From: Aquimarina acroporae
Lineage (GTDB): Bacteria; Bacteroidota; Bacteroidia; Flavobacteriales; Flavobacteriaceae
Direction: 5' to 3'
DNA: 64,000 nt
Assembly (NCBI RefSeq): GCF_023195925.1
Contig: NZ_JALPRE010000001.1
Span: 620,001-684,000, forward strand
The number at the start of each line of letters is the position of its first letter. The stretch's first letter is position 1. Positions 18,399-27,300 of this stretch are shown piece by piece. Under the pieces are notes generated by a model. It was not told the origin of the DNA and made no database searches. It saw only the letters and a list, made by a program, of their open reading frames with translations. Made by a program: the position numbers and the translations under genes.

Positions 18399-19364
18399 AT
18401 GCGAAAACTAATTCTTAAAAGTGGCTTATATGTTTTTCTTATTCTCTTGGGATTAGAAGGCTTAGTTCGTCTATTTCATTTAGGAAAAGATACTCCTACT
18501 CGATTCCTAGACGAACACAAGGTCGAAAAATGGGTTCCTAATCAAAATGGATTTTCGGTAACCGGAAACAGAAGACAGAATTTTTCTGAGTTTAGAATCA
18601 ACAATTCTGGGTTTAACTCTTATCGAGAATTTACTCCTACCAAGGATAACGAAGAAATTGCCTTGGTAGGTGATTCATTCATAGAAGGATTTCATCAGAA
18701 TTACTATAATTCTATTGGAAAAAAAATCGAAAATATGCTGCCTAACATAGAAGTTTATGAGTACGGGTATGCAGGTTATGACTTCGCAGATCAACTACAC
18801 CTTATCCATTCTTACAAAGAGCAGTTTGACCTTATCGATCACGTTATTCTTGGCATAAAGTTTTCCAATGATCTAACCCGAAATGAATATCAAGTAGTAG
18901 CTGGACGTTTGGCTTTAGAATCTACCACAAATAGGATGCTTAAAAAAAGTAAATTACTGGTGTATTGTAAAAATATTGGGATTCTAGATCCTCCACAAAA
19001 GTTGATGTATAAAACATTGAATTTGCTTCGGCCAAAAACCACTCCGAAAAAGCTTAGTGAAGCAGAAATTGAGAAAACAAAGAAGGAAAAAGAAAATAAA
19101 TTTCTTGAAAACTTTGAGAGTCTTATCTCAAAATATGGATATGACAAAAATCGTTTCACATTACTTTTAGATGCAGGTAAGACAAGTCCATTATTCATGA
19201 ACTATCTAAAAGAGAATAATTTTACTTATATAGATTTTTCTGAACCTTTTAAAGCTTCTAATCGCTCTACTACATTAATTTATGATAGACATTGGAACAA
19301 TCATGGAAGAGAACTCATTGCCAAGGAAATAGTAACATATATCCAAAAAAAGAAAGCTCAATAG
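18399..19364 (+). CDS. SGNH/AlgJ-like acyltransferase partner (pair 1)
   Basis: A 321-residue protein with one N-terminal membrane anchor (about 5-23) and the rest predicted periplasmic. The nucleophile motif LVGDSFIEG places Ser93. Near the C-terminus DRHWNNHG resembles the D-x-H-W motif of AlgJ/AlgX, supplying the Asp and His of the triad. A charged helical insertion near residues 215-235 is peculiar to this copy. It probably takes the acyl group exported by the MBOAT just upstream. Its stop is 1 bp from a convergent stop. Confidence 0.82.
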   Translation: MRKLILKSGLYVFLILLGLEGLVRLFHLGKDTPTRFLDEHKVEKWVPNQNGFSVTGNRRQNFSEFRINNSGFNSYREFTPTKDNEEIALVGDSFIEGFHQNYYNSIGKKIENMLPNIEVYEYGYAGYDFADQLHLIHSYKEQFDLIDHVILGIKFSNDLTRNEYQVVAGRLALESTTNRMLKKSKLLVYCKNIGILDPPQKLMYKTLNLLRPKTTPKKLSEAEIEKTKKEKENKFLENFESLISKYGYDKNRFTLLLDAGKTSPLFMNYLKENNFTYIDFSEPFKASNRSTTLIYDRHWNNHGRELIAKEIVTYIQKKKAQ

Positions 19365-19365
19365 C

Positions 19366-20529
19366 TTAAGCTTCTTGAACTATTTTCTGCGTTTTGGAGG
19401 TTCCTATAATTACATAGGAATTAGCCTCTTGTGCCAACTCACAAACTTTAACATTAGCCACGTTTTCAATACTTGAATATAAAAAGTCGAAAACATACTT
19501 TCTCAAAAATTTAAAATCTTCACTGTTATAATCTACCTCAGACAGATTATTATATTCAGCTTTCGTTTCTTCTATACTTAATGCCTTATATTGTGAAACC
19601 TGATCTATATTAATTTTCTTTCTTTTAGCTTTATATTCTTTGTATTTAACATATGCTAGTTTAAAAACCAATTCTTTAGCACTAACCTTTAAGTATTCCA
19701 AATTTCCTTTTAACCAACCTACCATAGAACTTTTAGGGTAAATGATTTGGTGTTCGAAATTATAGATATGATTACACCATTCTCTTTTATAACTCAAATC
19801 TCCCATTCCCATTTCATAAGATTGGTGCTGATTAGCAATACACCAATCGAGTTTTTTATAGATTTCTACACTTCCTAAGCTAAACTTCCCAAAATCGATA
19901 TCATATGAAGAAATAGCACTAAAAAGTCTCCCTTGAAAATGATGGTTAAGTGATATTACAATTGGAGTATTTTCATGATAAACTACAAAAAGAGAAGCCC
20001 TTTTTTCATTGATCAATGAAAAATACATTTTCTTATAGCGATCCCATTGTGTAAGGGTTTGACTAACATCATTACGTTGTTCAAATCGTTTTACCAGCAT
20101 CTTCTCCAAACGATTCATTAAATCGTCATACACTTCTTTTTCTAAATTACCATAAAATGTTTTATATGAAATATCGAAACAAGACTCTAATCTTTTTATT
20201 CTTCTTCTAATACCTTTGGCATTACTTCTAAAGCGAGACTTTATATACTCATCGGCAGAGTTAAATCCCTTCAACAGAATAGCATACCCTCTAAAAAATT
20301 GATCAACTTTTTTGACATTTAGCTTATTTGCATCTAGAATAGGCCTTAAATAATCTGGAATAAAAAATACTGAATAAACGGTATTCGGATTTGATGTGAG
20401 ATTAGAATCATAATCAGGATTATCTATAACAGCTCCCTCTTCTTCAAATGAATCAATCTTTGAAAACAATTTTGGAATATTATTTTTTTCAAAAACTTCA
20501 AAAAAATAATCAATATTTTCTTTTCTCAC
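19366..20529 (-). CDS. GNAT-superfamily transferase (CelD/BcsL-like)
   Basis: A 387-residue soluble protein. The central part (about 90-260) fits the GNAT_6/CelD group: a basic stretch RSNAKGIRRRIKRLES, strands LFVVYHENTPIVISLNHH, and GMGDLSYKREWCN, equivalent to the G-x-x-x-YK motif of FemAB and CelD folds. Relatives attach acyl or aminoacyl groups in polysaccharide loci. It is the last gene of the 12-gene block and a distant relative of the next gene upstream. The exact donor and acceptor are unknown. Confidence 0.65.
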   Translation of the reverse strand: MRKENIDYFFEVFEKNNIPKLFSKIDSFEEEGAVIDNPDYDSNLTSNPNTVYSVFFIPDYLRPILDANKLNVKKVDQFFRGYAILLKGFNSADEYIKSRFRSNAKGIRRRIKRLESCFDISYKTFYGNLEKEVYDDLMNRLEKMLVKRFEQRNDVSQTLTQWDRYKKMYFSLINEKRASLFVVYHENTPIVISLNHHFQGRLFSAISSYDIDFGKFSLGSVEIYKKLDWCIANQHQSYEMGMGDLSYKREWCNHIYNFEHQIIYPKSSMVGWLKGNLEYLKVSAKELVFKLAYVKYKEYKAKRKKINIDQVSQYKALSIEETKAEYNNLSEVDYNSEDFKFLRKYVFDFLYSSIENVANVKVCELAQEANSYVIIGTSKTQKIVQEA

Positions 20530-20586
20530 ACTTTTAAGGTTTAATGATTTCTATATTATGAGCTACTTAAATTATTAAGGACGATT

Positions 20587-21708
20587 TTATTTTGACGATC
20601 TATAAAAAGGGAAAAAATATCCGGCAAGATTCTCTTTATCGATAGTAGCATAATCTTCATTAGAAGACAAAGACAATTGATCATATATCTCCTGATTAAC
20701 TATTTTTCTTCCGGTATAAAAAATAACATCATCATCTTTTGGGAATAATGCTTTTTTACTTTTATAAAGTCCATCACCATCTTTCATACCCCCTCCCAAA
20801 ACATAATGCTTCCTTTTGGTTTTAATTGCCCATTCTATAACCTTAACCCTTAAAAAATCATTTGGCCGATAACTAAAATACTCTGCCTCGGTACCTCCAA
20901 GGAACGCAAATACAGTATCTTTATAGTTAATTATAAGCTCTACAGAAACTGGAGTATCTTGGTAGTATGCAATTGCGATAGAGAAATTATCTGGATTTGA
21001 TAAAATGAGATTTTCAAAGTATTCGCTAGAAAAAAAGTAAATACTATCAGCATTATTTCTACTCATGGTACTCACATAAATATCATTAAATATTTTGACA
21101 ACCTCTTTGGTAACTTCGCGATTCTGAAAAATTTTAAATTCCAGATCATAGTTTACCGCTTTTCTGAAATTATTTCTCACTTTGGAGACAAAGGCTGTCC
21201 ACTGATCTTCAAAATTATCAAAAAGCTTTCCTTTTACATTTGATAGTGTTGTAATTAGATTCCCAGAATACCCAATATGATTATCGTTTAAGCTGAAACG
21301 AATAAACTCTGCTACAACGTTATTTTCTGAATACCAATTGTCTACCAATTCCCAAAACGCTCTTAAATCTTCTTCTGAAATATCCTCTTCAAATAAGGGG
21401 CCGTTATACCCATATGGGCTAATTACATCGAAGTAAGGCTGTATTACTCCATCTATAAATATTTTTCTAAACACCACTGGCATAAGCACAGCAGGTTTCT
21501 CTTCTTTCTCTAGCAAAAAACACTTAAGCTGATCAGGAGCATTAGCAAAATGGCGCAAATGCTCTACAGAATAATACACGTTATTACCCCACTCTTTTTG
21601 CAAGAGTTCTTTATATTTCAGGGCTTCTGAGTCGTCATCAAGGTCTTGTATAAGTAGTCTGTAGTTTTGTTTCAATTTTTTACAAGGTTTATTAGTGTTA
21701 GAAATCAA
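20587..21708 (-). CDS. FemAB-like GNAT-fold transferase
   Basis: A 373-residue soluble protein with the twin GNAT-fold layout of FemAB/FmhB-type aminoacyltransferases. Seen here are YFDVISPYGYNGPL in the first half, KVRNNFRKAVN in the middle, and YVLGGGMKDGDGLYKSKKAL near residue 315, where FemAB proteins have their LGG...FK signature. Classical Fem enzymes transfer amino acids from aminoacyl-tRNA to peptidoglycan; relatives in capsule loci may act on aminosugars. Its position with an adenylating enzyme and a carrier protein fits amino-acid decoration, but the substrate is not known. Confidence 0.75.
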   Translation of the reverse strand: MISNTNKPCKKLKQNYRLLIQDLDDDSEALKYKELLQKEWGNNVYYSVEHLRHFANAPDQLKCFLLEKEEKPAVLMPVVFRKIFIDGVIQPYFDVISPYGYNGPLFEEDISEEDLRAFWELVDNWYSENNVVAEFIRFSLNDNHIGYSGNLITTLSNVKGKLFDNFEDQWTAFVSKVRNNFRKAVNYDLEFKIFQNREVTKEVVKIFNDIYVSTMSRNNADSIYFFSSEYFENLILSNPDNFSIAIAYYQDTPVSVELIINYKDTVFAFLGGTEAEYFSYRPNDFLRVKVIEWAIKTKRKHYVLGGGMKDGDGLYKSKKALFPKDDDVIFYTGRKIVNQEIYDQLSLSSNEDYATIDKENLAGYFFPFYRSSK

Positions 21709-21721
21709 AAGTTCTTGTTGT

Positions 21722-23956
21722 TTATGGGGATGTTTTTCTTAACTCGCTATCTTCATAGAAATATTCTTTCATCTTTTGTGATAACATTTGCGACAACCAA
21801 ATAATTCTTCCGCAATGCTCTACATGCCATACAGCTTTACCATCAAAAATATTCCCTGCCAGTAATGGCCCTACAATATGAAGGTTCTCTGTGGCTTCTA
21901 AATCTTCATTTACTTTAAAACCTATTTTAGAATCGTTAGGTTTACAATATTCTTTATCAATCATATTTTTCAATAACTCGGGTATATCGTCATTGGTAAG
22001 TTTTGTACTTCCTATACAATTGATCACAACGTGAATGGGCTCATCATAAGTTTTATCTTGTTTTGAAGCTGTATCGAGGTATACCAATCGGTATTCTCCA
22101 TTCTCATCTAATTTAAGATCACTAAATCTTCCGGCAATGTGATCAAAACGATGCTCTTCTTTTAAAACATCTATATTTTTTGAATAATGAAATCCTGCAC
22201 ATCGTTGTCGTCGCCCTATTTCGTTACCATATTCACAAGCAAACTTCTTTAGCTCTCCTTCATCCAATTTACCTAGTAGCGAACCAAATGCTCTGGAAAT
22301 AGTTTCTACGGTAGAAGCAGCACCCAGGCTAATTTCATCAGCATAATCGAGATCTTTAAAGGTAGCATCTGCTATCATTTTGGCGGTAATTTTATTTTCA
22401 TCACCCAATGCCTGTAAATTAAAGGGGGTATACTCTTTTTTACGTTCTTTATCGATAACTGCATCTGGTAATAGACCTTGTGTAGAAAGAAATACAAACT
22501 TATTAACATGTGATTTTAAGTCTGCTATATCATTTAGCTTATAAAGCATTTCTAACCCACTAGCATTGGCACCAACAATAAGTACATTTACTTTACGCTC
22601 AGGTTTATTTGCAACAAAGCTTCCTATATTTTGTAATACCTTCTGGAGATTAGGTTCATAAGGATTATTAATAAACAGTAAATTAGGCTTTTCGATTAGA
22701 CTCCCTTGTTTCCATAAATGTTTAACTGGAAGAGAACCTACCGACAACACCACTTTTTCAGAAGAAATACTTTGGTTGTTATCTAGCATTAGCTCATAAC
22801 CATCCTGTTTTTTATTAAGATCCACAACATTAGAAGTAATATAATCTACATCTATAAGCCCATTTATCTTAAACTCTTCTAATCGGGTTTTCACCTTTTC
22901 ATCTATATACCATCCAAAAAAGCGACGTGGGATAAATAAATTCTCCCAATCGTTATTATTTATCTTCTCTGCATGTGTAGTAACCCAATCTTTGGCTAAA
23001 GCTCCGCCATCTTTTTTCAATTCATCTAATAGCCAATTTTTGTTGTTATTCAACCAAGGAAGGAATTTACTTAATTCTGGCTCCGGCAGGAAATTTTTGA
23101 GCGATGTAATTAAATGAACTGAAGAACCAGACCTTGATCCATAAGGAATTCCCGTATGAAATTCTGGATACTTATCTATGATACTAATTTTTATTTTTCT
23201 CTTTGAATTAACACCTTCAATTTGATCTAAAAAATGAAGTATAGAAAAGGAAGAAGAAATACCTGAACCCACAAAAGTTAAATTTGAAAAATTTGAGGTA
23301 TTGTACCCCTTAACATCTGGAGTTCTTCTTTTAATTATTTTTCCTGGATTACCCACAACTGTGCAATAGTCAGGCACATCCTTTAACACAACAGTTCCCG
23401 CACCAATAGTACACCATTTCCCTATTTTCACTTTCGGAATGACCACTGCTCCTACTCCTACATGAGATCCTTCGCCCACCTCAACATGACCACATAAAGC
23501 GGCTTTTGGAGAAACATGAGCATAGTCTCCAATAACATTATCGTGATCGATACTTGCTGCGGTATTAATAATCGCATGTTTTCCTATTACGGTATTAGGT
23601 TGTATAATAGCTCCTGCAAATACTACGGTTCCTTCTCCAATTTTTGCACTAGGTGCTATAATGGCAGAATGATGAATGGCTTTTTCGAAATCTGATTTTA
23701 AAAATCCTGCAATTTCAGCTCTTTCTGCATTTATGCCCACAGCTATTATTACTGGATGTCCTTCATGAGGGAATTCACTTAGATTTTCCCTAGCTCCAGC
23801 AGTAACATTTTTTGAAGCATAGTGTCTACCAGAAGGTTTATCATCAAAAGTTTCGGTGACCTCATATCCGTTATTCTCAAGAACCTCCCGTATGACCTGA
23901 GAATGTCCTCCGGCCCCGTATATTCTAATTTTTTTGTTCTTTTCAGCTTCTTTCAT
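21722..23956 (-). CDS. Fusion: NeuD/PglD-like acetyltransferase + FAD/NAD(P)-binding protein
   Basis: A single 744-residue frame with two enzymes. Residues 8-212 are a NeuD/PglD-type sugar N- or O-acetyltransferase: a Rossmann-like start RIYGAGGHSQVIREV, hexapeptide repeats from about 100, the likely catalytic His138 (SIDHDN), and the usual end VVGNPGKIIKRR. Residues 225-744 are an FAD/NAD(P)-binding domain of the PF13454 kind, with FVGSGISSSF (228-237), then HTGIPYG and a second dinucleotide fold VLIVGANASGLEML. PF13454-like proteins resemble flavin monooxygenases. The fusion suggests oxidation and acylation of one sugar or acyl group. Confidence 0.8.
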   Translation of the reverse strand: MKEAEKNKKIRIYGAGGHSQVIREVLENNGYEVTETFDDKPSGRHYASKNVTAGARENLSEFPHEGHPVIIAVGINAERAEIAGFLKSDFEKAIHHSAIIAPSAKIGEGTVVFAGAIIQPNTVIGKHAIINTAASIDHDNVIGDYAHVSPKAALCGHVEVGEGSHVGVGAVVIPKVKIGKWCTIGAGTVVLKDVPDYCTVVGNPGKIIKRRTPDVKGYNTSNFSNLTFVGSGISSSFSILHFLDQIEGVNSKRKIKISIIDKYPEFHTGIPYGSRSGSSVHLITSLKNFLPEPELSKFLPWLNNNKNWLLDELKKDGGALAKDWVTTHAEKINNNDWENLFIPRRFFGWYIDEKVKTRLEEFKINGLIDVDYITSNVVDLNKKQDGYELMLDNNQSISSEKVVLSVGSLPVKHLWKQGSLIEKPNLLFINNPYEPNLQKVLQNIGSFVANKPERKVNVLIVGANASGLEMLYKLNDIADLKSHVNKFVFLSTQGLLPDAVIDKERKKEYTPFNLQALGDENKITAKMIADATFKDLDYADEISLGAASTVETISRAFGSLLGKLDEGELKKFACEYGNEIGRRQRCAGFHYSKNIDVLKEEHRFDHIAGRFSDLKLDENGEYRLVYLDTASKQDKTYDEPIHVVINCIGSTKLTNDDIPELLKNMIDKEYCKPNDSKIGFKVNEDLEATENLHIVGPLLAGNIFDGKAVWHVEHCGRIIWLSQMLSQKMKEYFYEDSELRKTSP

Positions 23957-24001
23957 TTTCCTTGACTGACGTATTTAAGTTGATTGTTGGTTTTATTGTG
24001 G

Positions 24002-24607
24002 TTAATCATTTCCCTTCCAGGCGGGCATAGTCATATTTTGATCTATGTTCACACCTTCTTTAATGAGGACTTTTTTGAAGGTAAGGAGTAATATTTTTAT
24101 ATCTAAAATGAAACTTAAGTTTTCTACATACCAAACATCGTATTCAAATTTTTGGTTCCAGCTAATCGCATTCCTTCCCTTCACCTGGGCCCACCCTGTT
24201 ATACCAGGTCTTACATCATGTCGCTTCCGTTGGGTCTCGTTGTACAAGGGTAAATACTCTATCAATAAAGGCCTTGGCCCAATTAAACTCATGTCTCCCT
24301 TAAGTACATTAATTAACTGTAAAAGTTCATCCAAAGAGTATTTCCTAATAAAAGATCCTGCCTTAGTAATTCTGGAGACATTATGAATATTCCCTTCATC
24401 TTCAGGCTTAAGATCGGACATCGTCTTAAACTTTATAATTTTAAACAACTTCCCATTTTTTCCTGGTCTCGATTGTAAAAAAAAGGGCTTACCCTTATTT
24501 ACAAAAACTAGTACAACTATCAATACCAAGATGATTGGTGATAACAATGTCACTCCTATTAATGACAATATAAAATCTAAAAAACGTTTTATGTATGGAT
24601 GATACAT
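24002..24607 (-). CDS. PglC-like initiating phosphoglycosyltransferase (1)
   Basis: A 201-residue monotopic phosphoglycosyltransferase, the minimal PglC size. One hydrophobic re-entrant helix lies at about 12-36. Signatures are QSRPGKNGKLFKIIKFKTM, SLDELLQLINVLKGDMSLIG, PRPLLIEYLPLY and RPGITGWAQVKGRN. It transfers a sugar-1-phosphate from UDP-sugar to undecaprenyl phosphate, starting the repeat unit. The PglD-like gene next to it suggests a bacillosamine-type first sugar. A paralogue lies at 28416. Confidence 0.93.
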   Translation of the reverse strand: MYHPYIKRFLDFILSLIGVTLLSPIILVLIVVLVFVNKGKPFFLQSRPGKNGKLFKIIKFKTMSDLKPEDEGNIHNVSRITKAGSFIRKYSLDELLQLINVLKGDMSLIGPRPLLIEYLPLYNETQRKRHDVRPGITGWAQVKGRNAISWNQKFEYDVWYVENLSFILDIKILLLTFKKVLIKEGVNIDQNMTMPAWKGND

Positions 24608-24659
24608 TTATTCAATATTACAGATTAAAATTATATTCAAACAATTATCTTGTATAACG

Positions 24660-25364
24660 TTATTTATCTGTTTTATTTTTTCCTTTACTCGATTTCCATG
24701 TACCTGACAAATACTGCTCCCCTTTCTCAATATCTCTCTTCTCTTTGGCAGGAAGGCCATAGGCCAATTTATAATCCCCAATATCATTAACCACTATAGA
24801 GCCTGCACCTACAATACTATACTTACCAATATTAATAGCTTGAATAATATTTGCTCCCAAGCATATTGCAGTACAATAATCTATAAATACATTTCCTCCT
24901 ATGGTTACCCCCGGAGCCAAACTAGCAAAATCTTCTATAACACTATCATGTCCAAAACTAGCTCCAGTATTTAATATACAATGTGACCCCACCTTTGCAT
25001 CTGCATTGATCGTAACCGAAGCCATAATAATAGTACCTTTCCCTATTTGTACACTTGGACTTATGATCGCCGAGGGATGAATAACAGTTACAAATTCAAA
25101 ATCTGGTGTCAAACTGTGAATTTTATTCATCATCTGCAATCTGGTCCAATTATCCCCGATAGCAATAATGCCTTTACTTATTCCCTGATCAATTAAATCC
25201 TGAATATTTTCTTCTGTTCCTAAAATCTCATATCCTAATACATTCATCCCTTTAGGTTTGAATGAATCTATCAATCCATAGATTTCATAGTCTCCACCTA
25301 ATTCGATGGTCTCAATAATTACCTTAGCATGCCCAGATGCACCTATAATCAGGATTTTATCCAT
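24660..25364 (-). CDS. PglD-like UDP-aminosugar N-acetyltransferase
   Basis: A 234-residue left-handed beta-helix acyltransferase of the NeuD/PglD family. It has IIGASGHAKVIIETI at the start, hexapeptide repeats over about 90-205, and the catalytic-base region TGASFGHDSV. PglD acetylates the 4-amino group of UDP-4-amino-4,6-dideoxy-GlcNAc using acetyl-CoA, after PglF- and PglE-like steps encoded at 13069-16127. An ATG at 25424 would add 20 residues; the Rossmann strand begins right after MDKI, so 25364 is chosen. The C-terminal tail is unusually lysine-rich. Confidence 0.88.
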   Translation of the reverse strand: MDKILIIGASGHAKVIIETIELGGDYEIYGLIDSFKPKGMNVLGYEILGTEENIQDLIDQGISKGIIAIGDNWTRLQMMNKIHSLTPDFEFVTVIHPSAIISPSVQIGKGTIIMASVTINADAKVGSHCILNTGASFGHDSVIEDFASLAPGVTIGGNVFIDYCTAICLGANIIQAINIGKYSIVGAGSIVVNDIGDYKLAYGLPAKEKRDIEKGEQYLSGTWKSSKGKNKTDK

Positions 25365-25529
25365 TTTTGTGTTTTTGCAAATCAACAGTGTACTACAGTT
25401 TTTATGTGCCTTGGTACACCGCAATAGGTTATAAATTTGATGATTTGGTGTGTAATGATTATTTACAATGCCAAAATTACAAAAACCGTTGATTTGATTA
25501 ACAAAATCACCTGGGATATATTTTATATA

Positions 25530-25769
25530 TTACAATTCAGATTCAATAGTTTTTAATAGATCTCCTACGTTATTCATATTCATAAGATCCATAAGTTTAA
25601 ATTTGATATTAAACTTTTTCTCTACCTCCGAAATGATCATCATATGAGTTACAGACTCCCATCCATCAACATCATTTGCTGTTGTTTCATCACTAAGTTC
25701 AAAATTAGAATGTTCCAGAACCGATACAAAAGCTTCTGTTACCTTAGATAAAATCTCTTCTCTATTCAT
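25530..25769 (-). CDS. Acyl/peptidyl carrier protein (1)
   Basis: A 79-residue carrier protein. The phosphopantetheine site is Ser39 in DVDGWESVTHMMII, followed by the usual helices II and III. It lies 9 bp after the adenylating-enzyme gene, so the two act as a loading pair: the enzyme activates a carboxylic or amino acid and loads the carrier thiol. It is a clear paralogue of the carrier at 49206 (shared LEH-NFE, DVDGW-S and HMMI). Confidence 0.9.
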   Translation of the reverse strand: MNREEILSKVTEAFVSVLEHSNFELSDETTANDVDGWESVTHMMIISEVEKKFNIKFKLMDLMNMNNVGDLLKTIESEL

Positions 25770-25778
25770 TGGTTTTAT

Positions 25779-27275
25779 TTAATTTATGTCAAAATGTGTT
25801 CTTAATTCTTTTCTATTTATTTTCCCGTTGATACTATGTGGAAATTCTGGTATAAATCGTACATGAGCTGGAATCATATAATCTGGCATTTTTGTTTTCA
25901 TATACTCCAGGACTTCATCAATTTCAAATTCTTCAGATTCTATAGCCAGACCTAACTCAGCATTTCCTAGTTTGTTGTAGACATCTATTGCTACCATATT
26001 CACTTTTTTATCTGATTTGGCCTTGGCATGAAATTCTATTTCAGCCAATTCTACCCGATACCCTCTTATTTTTACTTGAAAATCGGCCCTACCTACATAC
26101 AAAAAGTCTCCATCCTGATCTTTAAAACAAAGATCTCCAGTTTTATAGTATCGTATCTCTTCACCGTTTTCTTTTCTAGTGAAAAAACTCTTTGCATTTT
26201 TTTCATCATTCTTCCAGTACCCTGGAGTAATTTGTGGCCCTCCCAAACATAATTCTCCTGTTACTTCCAGCTGCACTTCTTCATTATTCTCATCTACCAC
26301 CAAATAACGGGTATCTTTTTGCGGAGTTCCTATAGCGATAATACCATTATGGTTTTTGGTCGCCGTCTCTTTATGGTATGGATAAAAACCGCTATATACA
26401 GTAAATTCTGTAGGACCATAATAGTTAAATATCTTACAGTTAGGCAAACAATCGCTCCATTCTTTTGCGATATCATGATGAAGGGCTCCTCCTCCAAAAC
26501 TACAATACCTTACATCTGGCGCATTAATTTCTGAAAAATAAGGTCGCAAATAATTAATAATAGAAGGTACCATGGTAAGCACCGTTAACCTTTGCTCTTT
26601 TATAAGTTTGAAAATGTAAAAATATTTAATTGCACCTTTTGGTATAGTGTACATACAAGCACCTGCCAACAATGGAAAAAGGTAGGTAACTACAGAAAAA
26701 TCGAAAGTTAGTTCGAACATTTGCAGACATCGATCTGACGATTCTAAGTTAAATGTAGGTTCGGCATCTATTGCATTTACTAAACCTTGCACATTATTAA
26801 ATGTAATAGGAACTCCTTTTGGAAGACCTGTAGTACCAGATGTAAACAAGATATAAGCCAATTGATCGCCTGATGTTTCCTTTGGAACAAGGTTAATATC
26901 TGTATTCTTCAAAGTTCTTGTCGCAATTACCTGGTAATCTTGATATATTGAAGATTCTGATGAATCTATCACATATTTTGTCTCTGTAAGTTCAAAAACC
27001 TTGGTATTTCTTTCTATTGGTGAAGAAGGATTTACTGGCACATAAGCCTTACCTTCAAGCCATAGCGCTATAATACTTGCATAGGTCTGTAAATCATCGT
27101 TTGTAACTAAACCTATAAGTTTTTCAGACTCTTCTATAGAGCTTGTAATAGCAAATCTAATTTTCGATATCTCAGTAGCAAAATCCTGATACGTATAAAA
27201 AACTCCATTTATACATAATACATTTTCATTAAAATGCTTCTCGATTGATTCTTGTAGTTGTGTTACAAATTTCAT
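25779..27275 (-). CDS. DltA-like adenylating enzyme loading a carrier protein (1)
   Basis: A 498-residue member of the adenylate-forming superfamily, the stand-alone NRPS/DltA size. The phosphate loop FTSGTTGLPKG is at 144-154, YGPTE at about 286-290, then YKTGD, and the C-terminal catalytic lysine in INGKINRKEL. The stretch DFQVKIRGYRVELAEIEFHA matches DltA closely. In the pocket segment the sequence is SFGGGALHH, with Gly261 where the paralogue at 49459 has Cys260. The substrate is therefore probably not the same. It is flanked by the GNAT gene at 27301 and the carrier at 25530. Confidence 0.9.
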   Translation of the reverse strand: MKFVTQLQESIEKHFNENVLCINGVFYTYQDFATEISKIRFAITSSIEESEKLIGLVTNDDLQTYASIIALWLEGKAYVPVNPSSPIERNTKVFELTETKYVIDSSESSIYQDYQVIATRTLKNTDINLVPKETSGDQLAYILFTSGTTGLPKGVPITFNNVQGLVNAIDAEPTFNLESSDRCLQMFELTFDFSVVTYLFPLLAGACMYTIPKGAIKYFYIFKLIKEQRLTVLTMVPSIINYLRPYFSEINAPDVRYCSFGGGALHHDIAKEWSDCLPNCKIFNYYGPTEFTVYSGFYPYHKETATKNHNGIIAIGTPQKDTRYLVVDENNEEVQLEVTGELCLGGPQITPGYWKNDEKNAKSFFTRKENGEEIRYYKTGDLCFKDQDGDFLYVGRADFQVKIRGYRVELAEIEFHAKAKSDKKVNMVAIDVYNKLGNAELGLAIESEEFEIDEVLEYMKTKMPDYMIPAHVRFIPEFPHSINGKINRKELRTHFDIN

Positions 27276-27300
27276 ATTTTTTGGTTAATACGTAATTGGT

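Noticed and set aside
21722..23956. Assembly error joining two genes as explanation of the NeuD-FAD fusion
   Set aside because: The frame continues without stop or frameshift through a linker of about 12 residues between two complete domains; a true fusion is simpler, though a check in relatives is listed.
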